Assembly (NCBI GenBank): GCA_015039365.1
Contig: WION01000183.1
Coordinates: forward strand, 43,968-107,967
DNA: 64,000 bases
From: Amanita rubescens
Lineage: Eukaryota > Basidiomycota > Agaricomycetes > Agaricales > Amanitaceae
Direction: 5' to 3'
Shown here: one piece after another, positions 12,365-24,624 of the stretch
Layout of the letters: each line of letters starts with the position of its first letter
Numbering within the stretch: the stretch's first letter is position 1
Translations under genes and position numbers: made by a program
Notes under the pieces: model-generated
Database searches by the model: none
What the model was told of the DNA's origin: nothing
What the model saw: only the letters and a program-made list of their open reading frames with translations

Positions 12365-15287
12365 TTACAATGGTTGTTCATGCATTACCAACTGGTGAAC
12401 ATGAGCAACGACAGGCCAATCGTCCTTTCCAGATACTTGGTCCTTCGCACCCCTGCGCAACAAGAAACAGTGGTCAACTGTCCACTTCTCGCCCCTACTC
12501 GGCTCTTGCACATCCTCGACCGTCATAATGCTGCGAACGTACAGCCAAATCTCCTCCCCTGACTGTTCGCTCCAAAACTCCACGTCGACTTTCTTGTTCC
12601 CGTCCTCATCCAACTTTTGGGAAAAGTGGGTGCGCTGGAGGTCATGAAGGGACGATGATATCTCAGGGTGGCCTCGGGCCGTGCGCAGTGGAAATGAATA
12701 CCCTCTTGATTGCGGCAACGCAGGGGAGGACAGTGCGGGATCCGGCGATATTGGCGAGCTCTCACATACGCGGTATATAAACTTGGCATCGGGTGCATAA
12801 GCCGAGATCAACACCGCGCGATCTGTTTCGTACAATTGCATATACCTGTACATGATACAACGCGTTAGCCTAAACTTGTGAAAAATCACACATATACGTG
12901 CTTACCTAGTCAAAAAAACGCGCGAAAGACCATCCAAATCTGCATCTTTCATTCCTTGGCTAGGCACCACCGGACTTAGCACTTGCCCCGGGCCAGAAGG
13001 AATAGCTTCACTCTCCACCTGATCGCGCTCGTCATCGCTCTCGTCATGCGCCGTACCGATGCTAGCAACCTCCGCAGCCTCCATCTCATCTCTCAGCAGC
13101 TCGTCTTCCTCGTCCTCAACCAACTGGTCTTCTTGTTCTTCCTCAACATCTTCTTCAATCCGGTCGCTACTTTCCTCTGGGATCACTTGAATCACAGTCC
13201 ACCCGGAAGTCTCCCCAAGAACGGGCTCGGGTGACTTGGCTCTGGCGGAGGCGATGACAGTAGCGTCATCCCCAACCGCTTCTGTGCCAACAACACCAAA
13301 ACGTGCAACCGGGGTCTTCTTCTCAGGACGGCTGCTCCTTCGCCCCGGTGGACGATAGATTGTTTTAAATGGTTTGGACGGCAGTTCAGGTGGGACGACG
13401 ACTTTGGACAAGGAAGGTCCCAACGAAGGAAGTCTCTTGGCGGCAGGACTGCTTCCGGATGATGATGTGGTTCGTCGTCGAGGCGATGACTTTGGAGATG
13501 CATTGTTACGCTGTGAGAGCTGGATGGCCGTCGCAAGGTCAAGCGAGGCGCGTGGGACGGGCTGGCGTTTCCGTTTTGGAGATGCCTGCGGTTTTTGGTT
13601 AGGAGAGGGGGAGACGAGCGCGGTAGGTGGAATGGGCGTTGGTGGTGCTTTTTGAGAACTTGGAGCATCTGCCGTTACAGACGGCGGTGCTGGAGAGGAT
13701 TGCACAGGGTGCGGAGTGGTTACGGATGGAACGGACGTTTGTGGTGCTTTTTGAGGACTTGAAACTGCCGCTGTTGGAGATGTCGGTGCTGGAGAGGGTG
13801 GTTTGGGTACATCATGTGCTGGAAAAGTTCCGGATGGAACGGATATTTGTGGTGCTCTTTGGAGACTTGGAGCAGCTGCTGTTGGAGATGTCGGTACTGA
13901 TGAGGATAGTGCCGGTAGCATGGGCACATTAGGCGACTGAGGTTCTGCATCCACTTCCGATAATGTAGGTAGGATGTCGATTGAGTCGGTATCCCCGAGA
14001 TCCGTCTTGCTCTGGTCAGAGCCCTTGGACACTTCCGGCGATACTGGTTCCAGCGTGTCAGCCCACACGGGGACCTTGCATTTCCTATCAAAAGATGAGT
14101 AAGGGAACCAAAATCGAGCGTCAAGTATGCTCACCATTGGATCGTAATTCCGTCACTGCTTGAGGCAGATAAATACTAATGATCACAAGAGAGAGCAACA
14201 ATGGCAAGACATACCGCGTCATCCATTTCCCAATTAATTCAAGTCCTCTTGCTTTCAACTCTCGTTCCTTTGCTTTCCTGAACTCGATCCTATTGGCCTC
14301 CCATTTAGGATGGGTCCTATTGCAATTTTCGGGGAAAGGATAGAATTGGTATAGGCTTGATACAGACTTGCGTTGTACGCTGGGAAGCGGAGGACTTTCA
14401 GGTTCGCGTTTGACTCTAATCGGGGGAGTTGCAGGTGCTTGTTGCGTAGGATGATGCAATGGTGAAGGGAGAGCAGGAGAAGGGGTATGACGATCATTAC
14501 TCGTCTTCTGTTCCGGGAATACCAAAGATGACGGAGAAAGCGGGAGAGGGAGGGGCCGACCGCATAAAGGAGATGCGTTCGTAATGACGCTTCCCCTCGT
14601 CATGTTGGACGAGATGGGACTGACGAATTCAGGTGTCAGATCAACCTTTCTCCGCTTCGGCGACTGACTGCGTTCCCTAGATCGACTCTCCGCTTCCTCA
14701 GCTTGAGAGTACGCGATCATCGTAGAAGCAGGTCTTGGCACCAGCGTTGTAGATAATCCCGACAAAGGCGCTTTTGGTTTGAGCGCAGGAAGCGGTATAG
14801 TGAACGGTTTAGTGCGTTCCTCGTTTGAATTGGCACTTGCAGCATCGCGCTGCTGCGAAGATGGAATGGGCAGAGGTATAGGACGAGGCCGGCGACCTTC
14901 GAAAGGAACAAAACCATTTTTCCGTTCCTGGTGATTATTTTGCCGGTCTTCTTGCGTCTTCCATTGAACCTGCCGATATTCACCCGCAACAGCACCGTTG
15001 TTTACGTGGCCGGCAGATCCACGTTCAACCCTCGCCGAAGGCTGGCTAGGCCCGTCTCTGCCTCCATATGCTCTCCGACCACCTCTCCTCGCCATTTGCG
15101 GCCCTATTTCTCTGCTTCTGACTGCCGATGTCGTCGCGACCACAGGAGGTAACCCCACACCTTTACGCTTCCTCAATGTTTCGTTGGGTTGCAAATCTTC
15201 AGAATGCACCGGTGTTGGATTTTTCGTCGAGGCTGCCTGCGCCTGCGCGGCGGTCGCAGCCCTACGTAGCGCGAAGCCGTTTACCAT
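12365..15287 (-). CDS. NTF2-like domain protein (Mex67/NXF-type NTF2 fold), mostly disordered
   Basis: Minus-strand exons 14215-15287, 14135-14155 (a 21-nt microexon), 12906-14084 and 12365-12845 join into 917 codons in one frame. The first two thirds are rich in Ser, Pro and charged residues. A short conserved island, ELIGKWMTRDGITIQW, spans the microexon and is followed by KVPVWADTLEP. The C-terminal 180 residues look like an NTF2 domain of the mRNA-exporter type (RVFLTRYMQLYETDRAVLIS, then acidic strands, then DDWPVVAHVHQLV). No RRM, leucine-rich repeats or UBA domain are visible, so it is not a standard Mex67. A role in nuclear export or RNP biology is inference from the domain only. The divergent start lies 165-350 bp from the Crinkler start. 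Confidence 0.75.
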
Positions 15288-15634
15288 CGTGTCGCCGTCT
15301 ATTGCCGATTCTACTTGATTACGTCACGGGCAGGAACCGCTTCGATATGTACAGTAGTAAACAAAACAACGCCTCTGTTTCGCCTTTGTCCGAGTAGGCG
15401 GTAAGTACGCGGAGCGTTCTGTTTTTCCCATGTCATGGTCATATTAAGGAGATGATAACTGACGTTGACGAGCTAGTCGTACGACCTCGCGGTGTAGCGT
15501 TCAAGCGGACGACGCTCCTAGTCGACTCACGTGATGAATGGCGTTCTTGGCAGTCTCCTATTGCGATGAAGTCCTTTCCTATGTCAAACTCTAGCCTTCG
15601 TCCACCTCTTGTTCGATACGGCGTCTTACCCACT

Positions 15635-18074
15635 ATGTCTCCAGAGGAATCTCGAACTCTCTGGTGTTTCCTGGAAGGCAATTCAATGCCATACGACGTC
15701 TTCGACATTCCGATTGGTACCAACGTCATTGAATTGAAGGCAATGATAAAGGGGAGAATCAAATGTCTCCATGACACAGACGCTCGCCATCTGAGGCTTT
15801 TGAAGGTCATTCCTTTAATACCAAGGGCGTGCACCTTCTGACTTTCTCTTTCAGCTCAATATGATGGTTCCTATTGATCCGGATCGTAGTCTCGCGCAGC
15901 GATTAGCAGACCTGGGTAACATCGCCGCGTATTCGAGAGAGTTGAGTTCTGGAGAAGAAATGGGGGAGCTATTTCCCGAACCGCCTTCCGACAAGCATCT
16001 CCACATTGTGGTTCAGCGCCCTGGGATTGTACCGTCTAGTCTGAGTGGTGAGTATTGCTGGTTCATTGTTCATGTATGAGCAGAACTGACGCGTTGAACT
16101 TCTCACCTCACATGCACATCTTTGTTTTGATCGTCCTCATCGCTCCTATCTCAACTCAACACATGACTTACGTGCTTGTCGCATGTTTCCCACCGCTGCC
16201 TCTTTCTCAGCCTCTCGGAAGCGCTCTCGGTCCGCAACAGAAGAGGATGGCCAGGCAGCAAAGCGCCAGCAGATTGGTGGGATTGCGCAGGACGTACAGA
16301 CCCATTGTATCGCTATCCATAAAGCGATCCAAGCCATGCCTGATAATCTGAACTTGTCTGATCCCTCGACATTTACGACCCTTCCTTTCCCCTCGCCCCT
16401 CTCAATGCCTCACCAGCGCTTTGAATGCAAGGAAATCAATGGCATCGACCACTTTGAATACATGGGGAGATCTCAGTTCCACAAATTGCAAGAGCGTATC
16501 AAGAACAGGAATTTTCTCGAGGGAGCTGAACCCATATACCTGTACGGGACGTCTGGTTCAGGGAAATCACATCTCCTTGCTGCGCTTGTGTATCGCCTCG
16601 TTCGTGACGGAAAACGCGTCTTCTACATTCCGGATTGCTACAGCTTGCTTCTGAATCCGGAACAGACGATACGGGCTGCATGGCATTTTGCGTTCCACGA
16701 CTCGCCTGTTCTGGGAACCATAGAATATCCCCACGATGTCGATGCATTGATTCGTTCGACCAAAAACGATCGAGACATCTACATCATCGTCGACCAAGTG
16801 AATGCTTTGGAGGTCACAGAGAATAAGAGCCTTGAGAAAGAGAAGCAGCAGGCAATAGATTGGCTTGACAACTTGAGGTTCAACCATCGATACATATTTA
16901 GCGCTTCAGCTAATGAAAATTCCTATCGAGAAGCTTATAAGAAGCAAAATGGAATTTCGGTTTTCGAAATGTTTGGAGGGATGAGCAAGGTATGCTGATA
17001 CCTTCACATTGTTCCACACAATACTCATGTCCTGTAGGAAGAAACCGATCAGTGGTTTAAGTGGCATGGCCATCGGATTCCACCATTGTCAGATAAACAA
17101 CGGCAGCTCGTCGAATATCTCACGGGTCGCATTCCGCTTCTGCTGCGTTGCCTTTTCAACATGCCCAAATTTGTCGAACTCGAATTCAGGAAACAGTTTT
17201 ATTTGCGTAATGTCAAATCTGATGTCGATGAATTCGCTAGAACCAAGCTTTCGTTGTTAAAACCGTTGAGCAAGAAATGGTAATGCACCTGTTATTTTCC
17301 CTTCCATCTAAGTTAATATTTTGTAATAGGTATCTCGAGATCATGACAGCATGTGTTCAGGGTGATCATGTTACAACCGACAACCGAAGCTTGTATGATC
17401 TGCGGCACTTTTATGTTGACACCGAACAAATTGGACGTTTTACGTGCGGAATTGCCTTTGAAACGATGGTATCAATATTGCGAATGGATGACAATGCTTC
17501 ATTCCTGGGTGGTTTCTGGTACACAACAGTTTCACAATCTGACAATCCTGCTGTTCAGGGCTTCTTGGCTGAGCAAATTTGCCTTAGCCACATTTCCATT
17601 AATGGTCTAAAGGCTGTCCACCCTGAGCTTGGTCGAATGTCTATTGCAAGTTTCAACACACAACCAAACTTCACCCATCATCTCTCAACTGATCACAAAA
17701 CCTGTCTGTATATCCCTGATGACTATGATTTCATGGCTGTGGATGGCATCATATTGTTGTTGGATCATACCTCCAAGCAGGCCACTGTGTTCTCCATCCA
17801 ATTCACACTATCCCTGAATGATAAGCAATCAGCTAAGGATTTCCACGAGAAGTCATGGTCAACTTGGACTGAGCCAATCACCTCAGCTGGGTTCACTGTT
17901 CATTCAACTTTTGTCTGGATAGACAAAGAGCAACCATCAGAGCATGTCAAACCTGAAGTAGTCAAAGAGCTCCGATCTGGCCATAAGGTTGTTCACCCTG
18001 AATATTCTGTGATTCATGTGGGTGTAAAAGAAGTTTATCCAAGACTTGCTTCTGCCCTTGACATTGAGCAGTAG
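15635..18074 (+). CDS. Crinkler (CRN) type effector: ubiquitin-like header, P-loop NTPase, nuclease-like C-terminus
   Basis: Five exons (15635-15805, 15855-16047, 16211-16989, 17038-17279, 17330-18074) add up to 709 codons in one frame. An in-frame ATG at 15452 would add 61 codons, but 15635 places the header at the N-terminus as in the family. The header shows RTLWCFLEGN, an LKAMIKGRIK helix and closes with HLHIVVQRP. A P-loop NTPase follows, with Walker A GTSGSGKS (about 234-241) and Walker B-like IYIIVDQ (about 311-317). The last 240 residues end in a domain with FLAEQ, AVDG (Asp about 600) and a hydrophobic strand ending IQFT (Gln about 619). This is the pattern of the CRN restriction-endonuclease-like domain. 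Such proteins act in the nucleus of target cells or in inter-strain conflict. No signal peptide is visible. Confidence 0.85.
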
Positions 18075-18507
18075 TTTGCTCAGATAATGTAGACTATACT
18101 ACATACCAGTAATTATCTCAGATAACAAGGAGTAGTAATGTACTCCAAGTCATCATTAAATAATAATAATTCCAATCAATTTGATTTCCCAAACAATACT
18201 GAGGCTCCTCCATTCGTGCACGCACCCAGATGGCATGATGCTGCAGTCCAACCGAACTCGAACTAGGCCCACCGCCGCCCGTGATCATCACAATTGCCAC
18301 AACAATAACACCTACAGTATTACTACTAGAATTGCCACCGCCGCCATCGCGGATAGTACTATGTCCAAGAGAACAGGACCAGCGGCATGTTTATCTTTAT
18401 TCCAATTTAAAACGGGTCCGACTCGAGGTGGCTGTCCGACGTTTCTGATGTCTCGCTCTGCGATCTCCTTATAGACCATGGAGGTGAGGGTGATGGTGGC
18501 GAAGATG

Positions 18508-18990
18508 TCAAGGAATCGGGGAGAACTGGATAGTGTTGTGACCCTGTGCAGTGGTACAGAAGCTAGAGGAGACAGCGGCACAGATAGTGGAGATAAGGAC
18601 GATAATGCCGGCCGCGATGGATCCTCTAACGCATGTGGTGGAAGAGGAGGCAAAGGGCGCGATAAACACTGTAGACGCTCTGTTGCACCTTCCCCGTGCA
18701 CGGGGCCCCGAGATCGATAGAGAAGGCAACGGAAGTGGTATTCGCCGTGGTTGGTTTTTGTTAATATCGATGCCTCGGTCTGGAAGTTGCAGCGGGGGTA
18801 GAATAGGCGGTAAGCGTCTTGGTTGATCTCTAGATAATCCACTAGCATGTACATCTGTAGACAAGGATTTACTGATGATAGAGTGAGCTGGTGAATTATT
18901 CCGGCGAAATTTGATTCCTCTGTTCATGAAAAAAAAATCAATTCGCATCTCGATAGATAGATCAACTTACTTATCCGCAACACTAGACAT
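18508..18990 (-). CDS. Putative small single-pass membrane protein
   Basis: A 20-nt first exon (18971-18990) and a second exon (18508-18919) join in frame to 143 codons. The N-terminal half is Arg/Pro-rich and a hydrophobic helix (GSIAAGIIVLISTICAAV) lies near the C-terminus. A second hydrophobic segment (VLLDIVLSAMAAVAILVVIL, read from 18312-18375) in another frame could be a further exon. No family is recognised and the model rests on splice signals and composition only. Confidence 0.33.
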
Positions 18991-19905
18991 GACTTGGAAG
19001 GAAGGAAGGACTACAGCCTCATTGACGTTTTCTTTGGCTCTGCCGTAGGCGGCAGATCTTGGCGTTGGAAAATGTGGAAATTGGGTTAGAAATGCCTTAC
19101 TAATTTATTGTGAACCTGACCAAGTAGGACCCACAGACGGACATAAGGCGACGCGTACCGAGATCGAAATTTATTATGCATGTGGTTCGGAAATATTCTT
19201 TACGTTCTCCTATCGTTTTCTTTGGTTATTGGATTACTAGTTGACGAAGCGGCCACTCCGCACAGCCTTGCTTAGAGACTGGTGATTGGTCGTTTGCGGG
19301 ATTTTCTGATCTTTCTGATGTGCCTCCCTCGCTGACGTGCCGGGGAAGTATGAGAAATCCGGTAAACAACAGAGTATTATAGAACCTTAGAATTGTATTG
19401 GTCTTGGTGGTTGGCCACTTCCATTGAGCTCAGTAATGGCCATCTGAGCTTCAGGATGGATAGGTCTGGGAGCGAGACCTGCGGGAGACGATCCTTTAGC
19501 AACCGAGCAGTATCGCCTACCAGCGATGAGATCAGGTGTGGTACAGCCGCCATATGCCCGGGCGGCTAAGAGTTTCAGAGCTTCAATATTCCTTTCTAAC
19601 GACTAGTGTCAATCTGACGTGGTACGCGACCGCCTACAAGTGAAATCAAGAACAAAAACGGAAGCGCGAGTGAATGCCGTACCTGAGCTAGCATTTCAAA
19701 AGAAAGAGAAAAACTTTCTTTTTGTACACGGACGTCTTGGGGGTAATGAACGTCGCGCGTCATGCATCATGATCACGGCATTTCAATTTATCACCATTTC
19801 GGACCGGCTTAGTCATCCGCTAGAGAGACCCAAATTTAAGAGCGGCGGGCGTCGAACGAGTAACAGCAAAAACTGCAATGCCTTCGGGTTCGTAGCACGC
19901 AGGCC
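18991..19905. other. Intergenic, contains one copy of a 59-bp dispersed repeat
   Basis: No supportable gene. The sequence at 19772-19830 recurs at 21661-21715 (see repeats). The right end is presumably the promoter of the membrane-protein gene starting at 19906. Confidence 0.45.
19772..19830 (+). repeat. Dispersed direct repeat, copy 1
   Basis: About 55-59 bp beginning gatcacggcatttcaattta and ending in agagacc, repeated at 21661-21715 with a few changes. Not recognised as a known element end. Confidence 0.7.
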
Positions 19906-20753
19906 ATGTCGACTCCCAAATGGCCGTCTTTATACAACCTAGGCATCGAAGTTATCGACATACCACACAATGCACCCGTCCAACCACGCGGCGCATACCT
20001 CAATCACCCCATCGACGTCTTCAGGTTCACCTTGTTCTGGACACTCATATTCTACTGCCCCGTATTCATCCTCTGCGGCTGCTATGCGTTCTGGAACCTA
20101 AACTTTCCACCCGCTCCACGCCCACACAATGTACGGAGCACCCCAGAATCTAGGCAGCCCCACAAACGCGGACGCGAAGAGGAATTTTGGCCGCCTGGCA
20201 CATCCTCTGCTACTGACGCGTACCCTCTTTCTCCTTTGAAACTAGCCCCCTCAAAGCCAGAACCCCCGCCCCCGCCCCCGTTAAAACCTCCCACCAACCT
20301 CCCATCCACCTCATCTTCGTTCCCAACTGCGGAAACCTTCCGCTCCACTACACCTTTCCTCCCTCGCACCCAGGCCGCCACCACCTCTGCCTCTCCACAC
20401 GGCCCTCCGGTACAGAGCCCACCCACTCCCCACACCCAAAAGTCCAAATACAACTACAAAGAACACGAACGGCGATCGAGGTTCACATTCTCGATCCTCC
20501 TCCTCCTCCTCTTTTTCGCCGCAGGTCTGGCAGGTGCAGTTCTAGGCTCGGTGATCGTAGGGTTCGTCGCAGCGACGTTTTTCCGTTCGGTAGATTACAA
20601 TATGTCGACCTGGATTCCGTTTTTGTTGGCTTTGCTCATGGTGTTGACTGGGTATTTGAGGCGAGTGTTTTTTATTATTATCGTTTTGGATCAAGGTTTG
20701 CTGACTGGAGTTTTTTGTATAGCTTGTGGCCGTCCATTATTGATATCATTTAG
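19906..20753 (+). CDS. Multi-pass membrane protein, TMEM170-like
   Basis: The open frame starts at 19906. A GC-AG intron (20661-20722) gives an ending LSLWPSIIDII and a 261-residue protein; without splicing the frame runs to 20766. One hydrophobic helix lies near residues 40-62 (FWTLIFYCPVFILCGCYAF), then a Pro-rich loop of about 100 residues. A second hydrophobic block follows (ILLLLLFFAAGLAGAVLGSV and onward), with MSTWIPFLLALLMVL next. The arrangement of a WTLxFYxP helix and a GAxxGSVxxG...MSxWIPF block resembles the TMEM170 family, but the match is judged by eye. Function unknown. The proline-rich loop is a cytosolic or lumenal linker. Confidence 0.62.
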
Positions 20754-20879
20754 TCCCGCTAATTAGACAATTGCAATTTGTATAATAGTCATGGAAGCAT
20801 GTCCATCGAATATCGGTTAATTGTACTTTCGTCACAGCCTGGATAGTCGCCGAATCACATTGCACTCGATAACTATCCC

Positions 20880-21660
20880 GTTTATTAGTCAAGTGTGAAA
20901 TTGCTGCATGCAATTCAGGTGTAAGAAACAGTCTACAATTTCGGCTAATTCAGCTTCCATTTCGACAGGACTTCCCACCGCCATCGTCTCCAAGTCGACC
21001 AGGAATACCACATCAGCCTTTATGCAGAAGTTGCGTCGCGCAATATCACCGTGAACATATCCTGCCGAGTGGATGCGAGCAAGAGCGGATTTCATCGGAG
21101 TCCTCGTCTGGGTACTGATTGGCCCATGTTCATGGATTGCGGTACCAACATCTTAGAGAGCAAGTAGCCTCAAGAGTCCCCAAACATCGTAATATCCATG
21201 GACGCGTGGAATAACTATGCCTTGCAAATCCTGCAACGTGGCATCTCCTTATGGAGCGCGTTGATGGAATCTCTCCTTTGAAAAGGTCCACCATTTTGCA
21301 GAAGACATCCAGGTTGGGGGAATGTCCATAGCGGACATGCGAGTAGCAATAGCCTGGTTGATCTCTGTTTCAAATGTATCCCATCGAACGAAGTGTTCAA
21401 GATCTGTTCGTGGACACGCTCGTTCCTTAGTGTACGTGGAACTGTGATGAACATCTTCGAACCACAAAAAAACCCGTCGGCTTGTAAGACAAAGTTGGGA
21501 GCGTGGTTTTCATGATGTTCGAGATTTGTTTGAGGGAACTTTTATTATTGCCTTGGCACTGCTGCTCTTCAATGTGATGCATCAGACGGTGGCGGTCCCG
21601 GCGGTCCCGAGGATAAGTGTGTGAGAGCGTCGCATCTGGGGAATCCCCCTGGAGTAGGTT
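20880..21660 (-). pseudogene. Protein-kinase-like remnant
   Basis: A clear catalytic-loop segment is read on the minus strand at 21095-20889: RIHSAGYVHGDIARRNF followed by VVFLVDLETM. This is the HxD...N and D-x-E-like pattern of fungal small-molecule/protein kinase-like genes. The upstream part (21.1-21.66 kb) shows fragments in different frames with stops, so no intact N-lobe could be assembled. It could be a real gene with unrecognised introns, but decay is more likely. Confidence 0.5.
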
Positions 21661-21715
21661 GATCACGGCATTTCAATTTATCGCCATTCGGACCGGCTTA
21701 GTCGCTGAAGAGACC
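21661..21715 (+). repeat. Dispersed direct repeat, copy 2
   Basis: Second copy of the sequence at 19772-19830. It lies directly at the 5' edge of the kinase-like remnant. Confidence 0.7.
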
Positions 21716-21936
21716 ATGACCATTTTGCTTTTGAATGCGTGAAAAAAAGAAATGTCCAAGTACAAATGCGATTGAAAGACTACAAGATGAAGCTTCTAAG
21801 AGTACATCTACTAAACAACATCATATGACAATTACAATCCAACTTACAGTACGTCACGTTTTTCTTTCCAATTACACAACCCAATGCCCAAATAAAAAGA
21901 AAAAAAGGAAGAAAAAAAAGAGAGTCGGCTCAGCGC

Positions 21937-24624
21937 TCAGCTTACGGGCCGCTTTTTCAAAAGTTCCTCAACTTCCACGCATTCCGACGGATCTTTGAAT
22001 ATCCGCAACACAACGTGTCCCGGAACGCTGGCTCTCGCGCTCCACACCCTATTTTGTAGCTCGGCTCTCTTTCTCTCTCCCTCGCTCATGTTACGATATC
22101 TCGAGAGGGAGAGGAGCGAAGAGGAAGTAAGTGGGCTATCTGCGCCTGCGCCTGATAGAGATGGAGAAGGGTTCGCGCTGTTTCTTCTTTGCGGCCGGAG
22201 GGAAGGCCGCGACGGTGGAGGAGCAGAAACTGAAATTCCATCAGTGGTGTGCGTTCTACGCCGCTTCGGAGACGCTCTAAGATTCGGGTTTGGACTGGCG
22301 CCAGAACGAGCGCTCATGTTCGACTTCAGGACGTTTGCTCTCTCTGGTGACTGAGAAATGGACATCTTATCCGCAAATGCAATCGCGGGTGACCGTCGGT
22401 TGGCAAAGCTTGCGGGATCCTCGTTGATATCTGAAAAACTTGCTTCGGTGCCATTACTGCAGCTTCCCCTTGATCTTGAGTTGATGCGAATGGCTAATGA
22501 CGGTTGTTGGCTAGGTGCGCCATCCCCGGCCTGATCAAGAGGTGAGAAAGACAAGGGGGAGGACGACAGCTTGGGGGGCGATGATGATAGCCACGTTTGT
22601 TCCTCAGTCGGCTCAGTTAGATCTATCTTCTTGATAGGTTGAGCGTTACAGAGTATCATTGGCTCATATTCGTCACTTGAAGGGGGTTGATCGTCTTCTA
22701 GAAGAGGTATAGATGAGAAAGCGGGTGATGGAGTGCTCGTTAGCCAATTTCTCCCCCGGCTAAACTTGCCGAATAATGAGTTCGAGCGCGACATGCCAGG
22801 AGCGACACCGTTGCCATAGCTGCTACTTGTGTTGCTCCTTGATGGGGGGCGTATCTCCCATTCTTCGCCAGTTGGGTCTCGAATAGGGGGTAAATCAGGT
22901 TCAACATCTCTGATGAAAATGCCAAGTATTTTCTCCGGATGCAAGCTTGCTAGCCTGAAGAATATTTCATTATTTCGTTGCCCCCAGAATTAATGAATAA
23001 AGAATGCGCACTGTGCATACAGTTCTAGATCTTGTTCTCCCGAGTCGCCCACGAGGATGAACTTGGAGTCTTCAAAAGAATCGAGAATCTGAACCAGGTT
23101 ATCGCGTTTGCGGTCAGCAGGTGCCTTCAGGAGCTCTCTGAATAGGGAACGCGGTGCATATGATTTTAATTTAATGGAGCCTAAATTACGACGTCAGAAA
23201 CAGAATCCTACGATTCAGTGATAGGGAAGGTACCTGGCGGTAACTGCGCTACCTTCAAAAACTGGAGAACGAGAGGCAGAAGCTGATTTGGACCATTAGA
23301 CTAAAGACATGTTAGAACCAACAAGGAATCTGATGGAATGATGTACTGACGACATAATGGAACCTGACGCCTTGGTTCCACATGTTATAATACCATTCTC
23401 CCATGCCCGGAATCACGGCTTCTTCTAGATCGCGTGCAAACACGTTCCTGAAGATTGTGCGCTGCACCGCCAAGAATATTACTCATCTTGATTGTGTCAT
23501 CAATGTCTGATATGACACGAGTATGTGCATGATTAAGAAAGATGGTTTGTTTCTCCACTTTGCTTTCTTCCGGATTTAGTGATGCAAGGGATGGTGGCAG
23601 AAGTTTTGCGTGGAGAATCAACTCGTAATCAGTTACTTGTTCGCATTGTGCCAGGGGATGATCACAAATGTCATCCCACTTGATCACGAAGTGATGCCGG
23701 AACGTGCCATCTGTCCCTGTATTCACTTCGGAACGACCAACCGGAGGCCCATGTTGAGAAGCAAAAAGTTCCAGGTTCACGACACGAGACGAGAGCATGC
23801 TTGGCCAGAAGAGCTTTACGCGTGAATCTAGATTATCTTGCAAACGCTGGAGAAGGTCGGATACGTCGCCACGGATTGTTGGTTCACTTGGGGACTGAAG
23901 CACGTCGTCGTCAAATAACGAGTCATTGCCATCTATGGCCAATTGGTAGCTCTCGTCCAACTCTTCTATCGAGTCATGTTCCTTTTCCTTTGATTCAGGA
24001 CTATCCGGGTCCGAGACAGGAGTAGACTTGGGGTAATGAGTTTCGGCGAACTTGTTCAATGCAGCAATGCCTAAAATACGCGGTCGTGAGTCACCTTACA
24101 AATTAGGTAGGTGGACGATAAGATTGTACTTTTGGCTAGACGCATGAACGTCACCTGAGCCCGAGTCGGAGGCGAGCGCAGGCTTGTAGCGTAACCGGAA
24201 ACATGCACATGAAGATCAAATTCTTTCCTGCCTATGAGAGAGTTAGCCATGAAGGAAATGCGTGTTTCGGTCACGTCGCCAATAAAGGCGCCCAGAGGTA
24301 CCATGTGTCGCCACTCACCATCGTCAACATAACGACGAACGGCCCAGCCCGGAAAAAGACAAACTGATTCTGTGAGCGCTGGCCGTTTGACTTCCCGGGT
24401 GAATCGACTGTGGGCCGCGCCCTGGACGAGTTTGTGCATTATCAGGGAGATTGGCGCTCTGGGAAGTTGCCGAATCGTAACGAAATTCCCTGACATAAGT
24501 TTTGACTAATTTAAAGCCTGTTCTGAGCGATGAAAAGTAGCGTCTTGTTGCGTTGAAGTCTTCGGCCATGATGAAGGAAGAAAGGGGACCTGCAGATGTC
24601 CACTTGGCACTGCGAGCCGCCATT
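21937..24624 (-). CDS. App1-type phosphatidate phosphatase, with apparent frameshift(s)
   Basis: The minus-strand exons show the fungal App1 order. The N-terminal segment reads LFPGWAVRRY, followed by a lipid-binding-like beta domain. The phosphatase motif is VISDIDDTIKMSNILGG (DxDxT type), followed by FRNVFAR and VIPGMGEW. A strand FHYVSNGPNQLLP, the LVGDSGEQDLEL motif and GIFIRDV come next, then a long Ser-rich tail ending near 21937. Introns are at 22955-23020, 23181-23233, 23301-23350 and about 24060-24130. Two problems exist. One extra base near 23462 separates ILGGA from RTIFRNVF. The 5' end (24.44-24.62 kb) switches frame between a KTYVREF start and the LFPGWAVRR exon. App1 converts phosphatidate to diacylglycerol at actin patches. 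It starts head-to-head with Tpt1. Confidence 0.82.

Noticed and set aside
13374..13932. Plus-strand frames opposite the NTF2-domain gene
   Set aside because: They are antisense shadows of a Ser/Pro-rich exon with a consistent spliced frame on the minus strand.
20082..20453. 123-codon minus-strand Gly-rich frame
   Set aside because: Antisense of the proline-rich loop of the TMEM170-like gene.
22000..22354. 119-codon plus-strand frame
   Set aside because: Antisense of the App1 Ser-rich tail.
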